In this document: positions 51,996-52,091 of the stretch, in pieces
Position numbering within the stretch: the first letter of the stretch is position 1
How the letters are laid out: the number at the start of each line of letters is the position of its first letter
NCBI GenBank assembly: GCA_001769215.1
Contig: MEOL01000003.1
Coordinates: 159,403-211,493 of the forward strand
Direction of reading: 5' to 3'
Length of the DNA: 52,091 bases
Source: Bacteroidetes bacterium GWF2_41_31
Lineage (GTDB): Bacteria; Bacteroidota; Bacteroidia; Bacteroidales; F082
Notes under the pieces: generated by a model
Database searches by the model: none
Told to the model about the DNA's origin: nothing
What the model saw: only the letters and a program-made list of their open reading frames with translations
Program-made: the position numbers and the translations under genes

Positions 51996-52091
51996 TTAGA
52001 CGGACAGAAAAACAACAGGCGGTTTAATCGTTCTGATTAAATTCCGTCCGATTCTAAAAGAAAGACGCTGCAATTTAGCAATTATCACGTT
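51996..52091 (-). CDS. possible 3' end of the next cassette gene (partial)
   Basis: An open frame enters from the right edge and ends at the TAA at 51996-51998, 36 nt from the core of site 8. 31 residues (…RLSFRIGRNLIRTIKPP…), too few to assign. The distance to the core is larger than for most cassettes, so it may be chance. Confidence 0.25.
   Translation of the reverse strand, partial: NVIIAKLQRLSFRIGRNLIRTIKPPVVFLSV

Overview
The window is chromosomal DNA from a member of the Bacteroidota, probably near the Bacteroidales/Marinilabiliales, although the genus cannot be named from sequence alone. The evidence is: Bacteroidota-type promoter boxes (TAnnTTTG) ahead of several genes; few Shine-Dalgarno sequences; two proteins with a type IX secretion (T9SS) C-terminal sorting domain; a Bacteroidota-type thymidylate synthase insertion; and a RAYT/REP locus.

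Region 1 (1-1000) holds three copies of a ~106 bp REP/BIME-like repeat around a decayed RAYT (IS200-like) transposase. Region 2 (1000-35000) is ordinary core genome. It carries carAB with an apparent transcription attenuator, exonuclease III, an S37 peptidase fused to a VOC domain, rubrerythrin, a CvfB-like S1 protein, signal peptidase I, a TPR protein, an aldehyde dehydrogenase, a DUF368/PopT-type transporter, aroE, gcvP, a K+-independent-type membrane pyrophosphatase, a bifunctional-nuclease protein, a nucleoside permease, thyA-folA, a TlpA-like thioredoxin, a tRNA with a CAT anticodon, a secreted protein, a T9SS protein with a CxxCH motif, an HD protein, an isocitrate/isopropylmalate dehydrogenase, and cca-miaA. 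Region 3 (35160-41240) is a co-directional stress cluster: an EncFtn-like ferritin, a ferredoxin-reductase-type flavoprotein, a di-haem peroxidase-like cytochrome, a lipoprotein superoxide dismutase, a BaeRF-family protein, an HPF-like ribosome factor and an alpha/beta hydrolase.

Region 4 (41671-51959) is the exceptional part. Eight 130-134 bp imperfect-palindrome sites (one split by an insertion sequence) separate small AT-rich gene units. Each site begins with a 7-mer ending in AAC and ends with a 7-mer starting with GTT. The opening GTT 7-mer of each unit is the exact reverse complement of the closing AAC 7-mer of the same unit, and this 7-mer differs from unit to unit. That is the signature of integron gene cassettes and attC sites. 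No integrase is present, so it is a CALIN-like array or part of a larger chromosomal integron. Cargo: a T9SS-sorted protein, PIN/antitoxin, Fic/VbhA-like antitoxin, a RelE/HigB-HigA-like pair, an orphan 79-aa protein, a PD-(D/E)XK-like protein, an NTF2-like plus beta-lactamase-fold serine hydrolase, and a second PIN protein with a 260-aa partner.

One attC-like site is interrupted by an IS110-group element. Its 5' non-coding region folds into two guide-loop-like hairpins: one contains a 9-nt match to the target side of the insertion, the other an 8-nt match to the element's own right end. This is what a bridge RNA aimed at an attC site would look like. The polarity of the array is unresolved. 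Folding, database searches and the sequence beyond 52091 would be needed to find the integrase.
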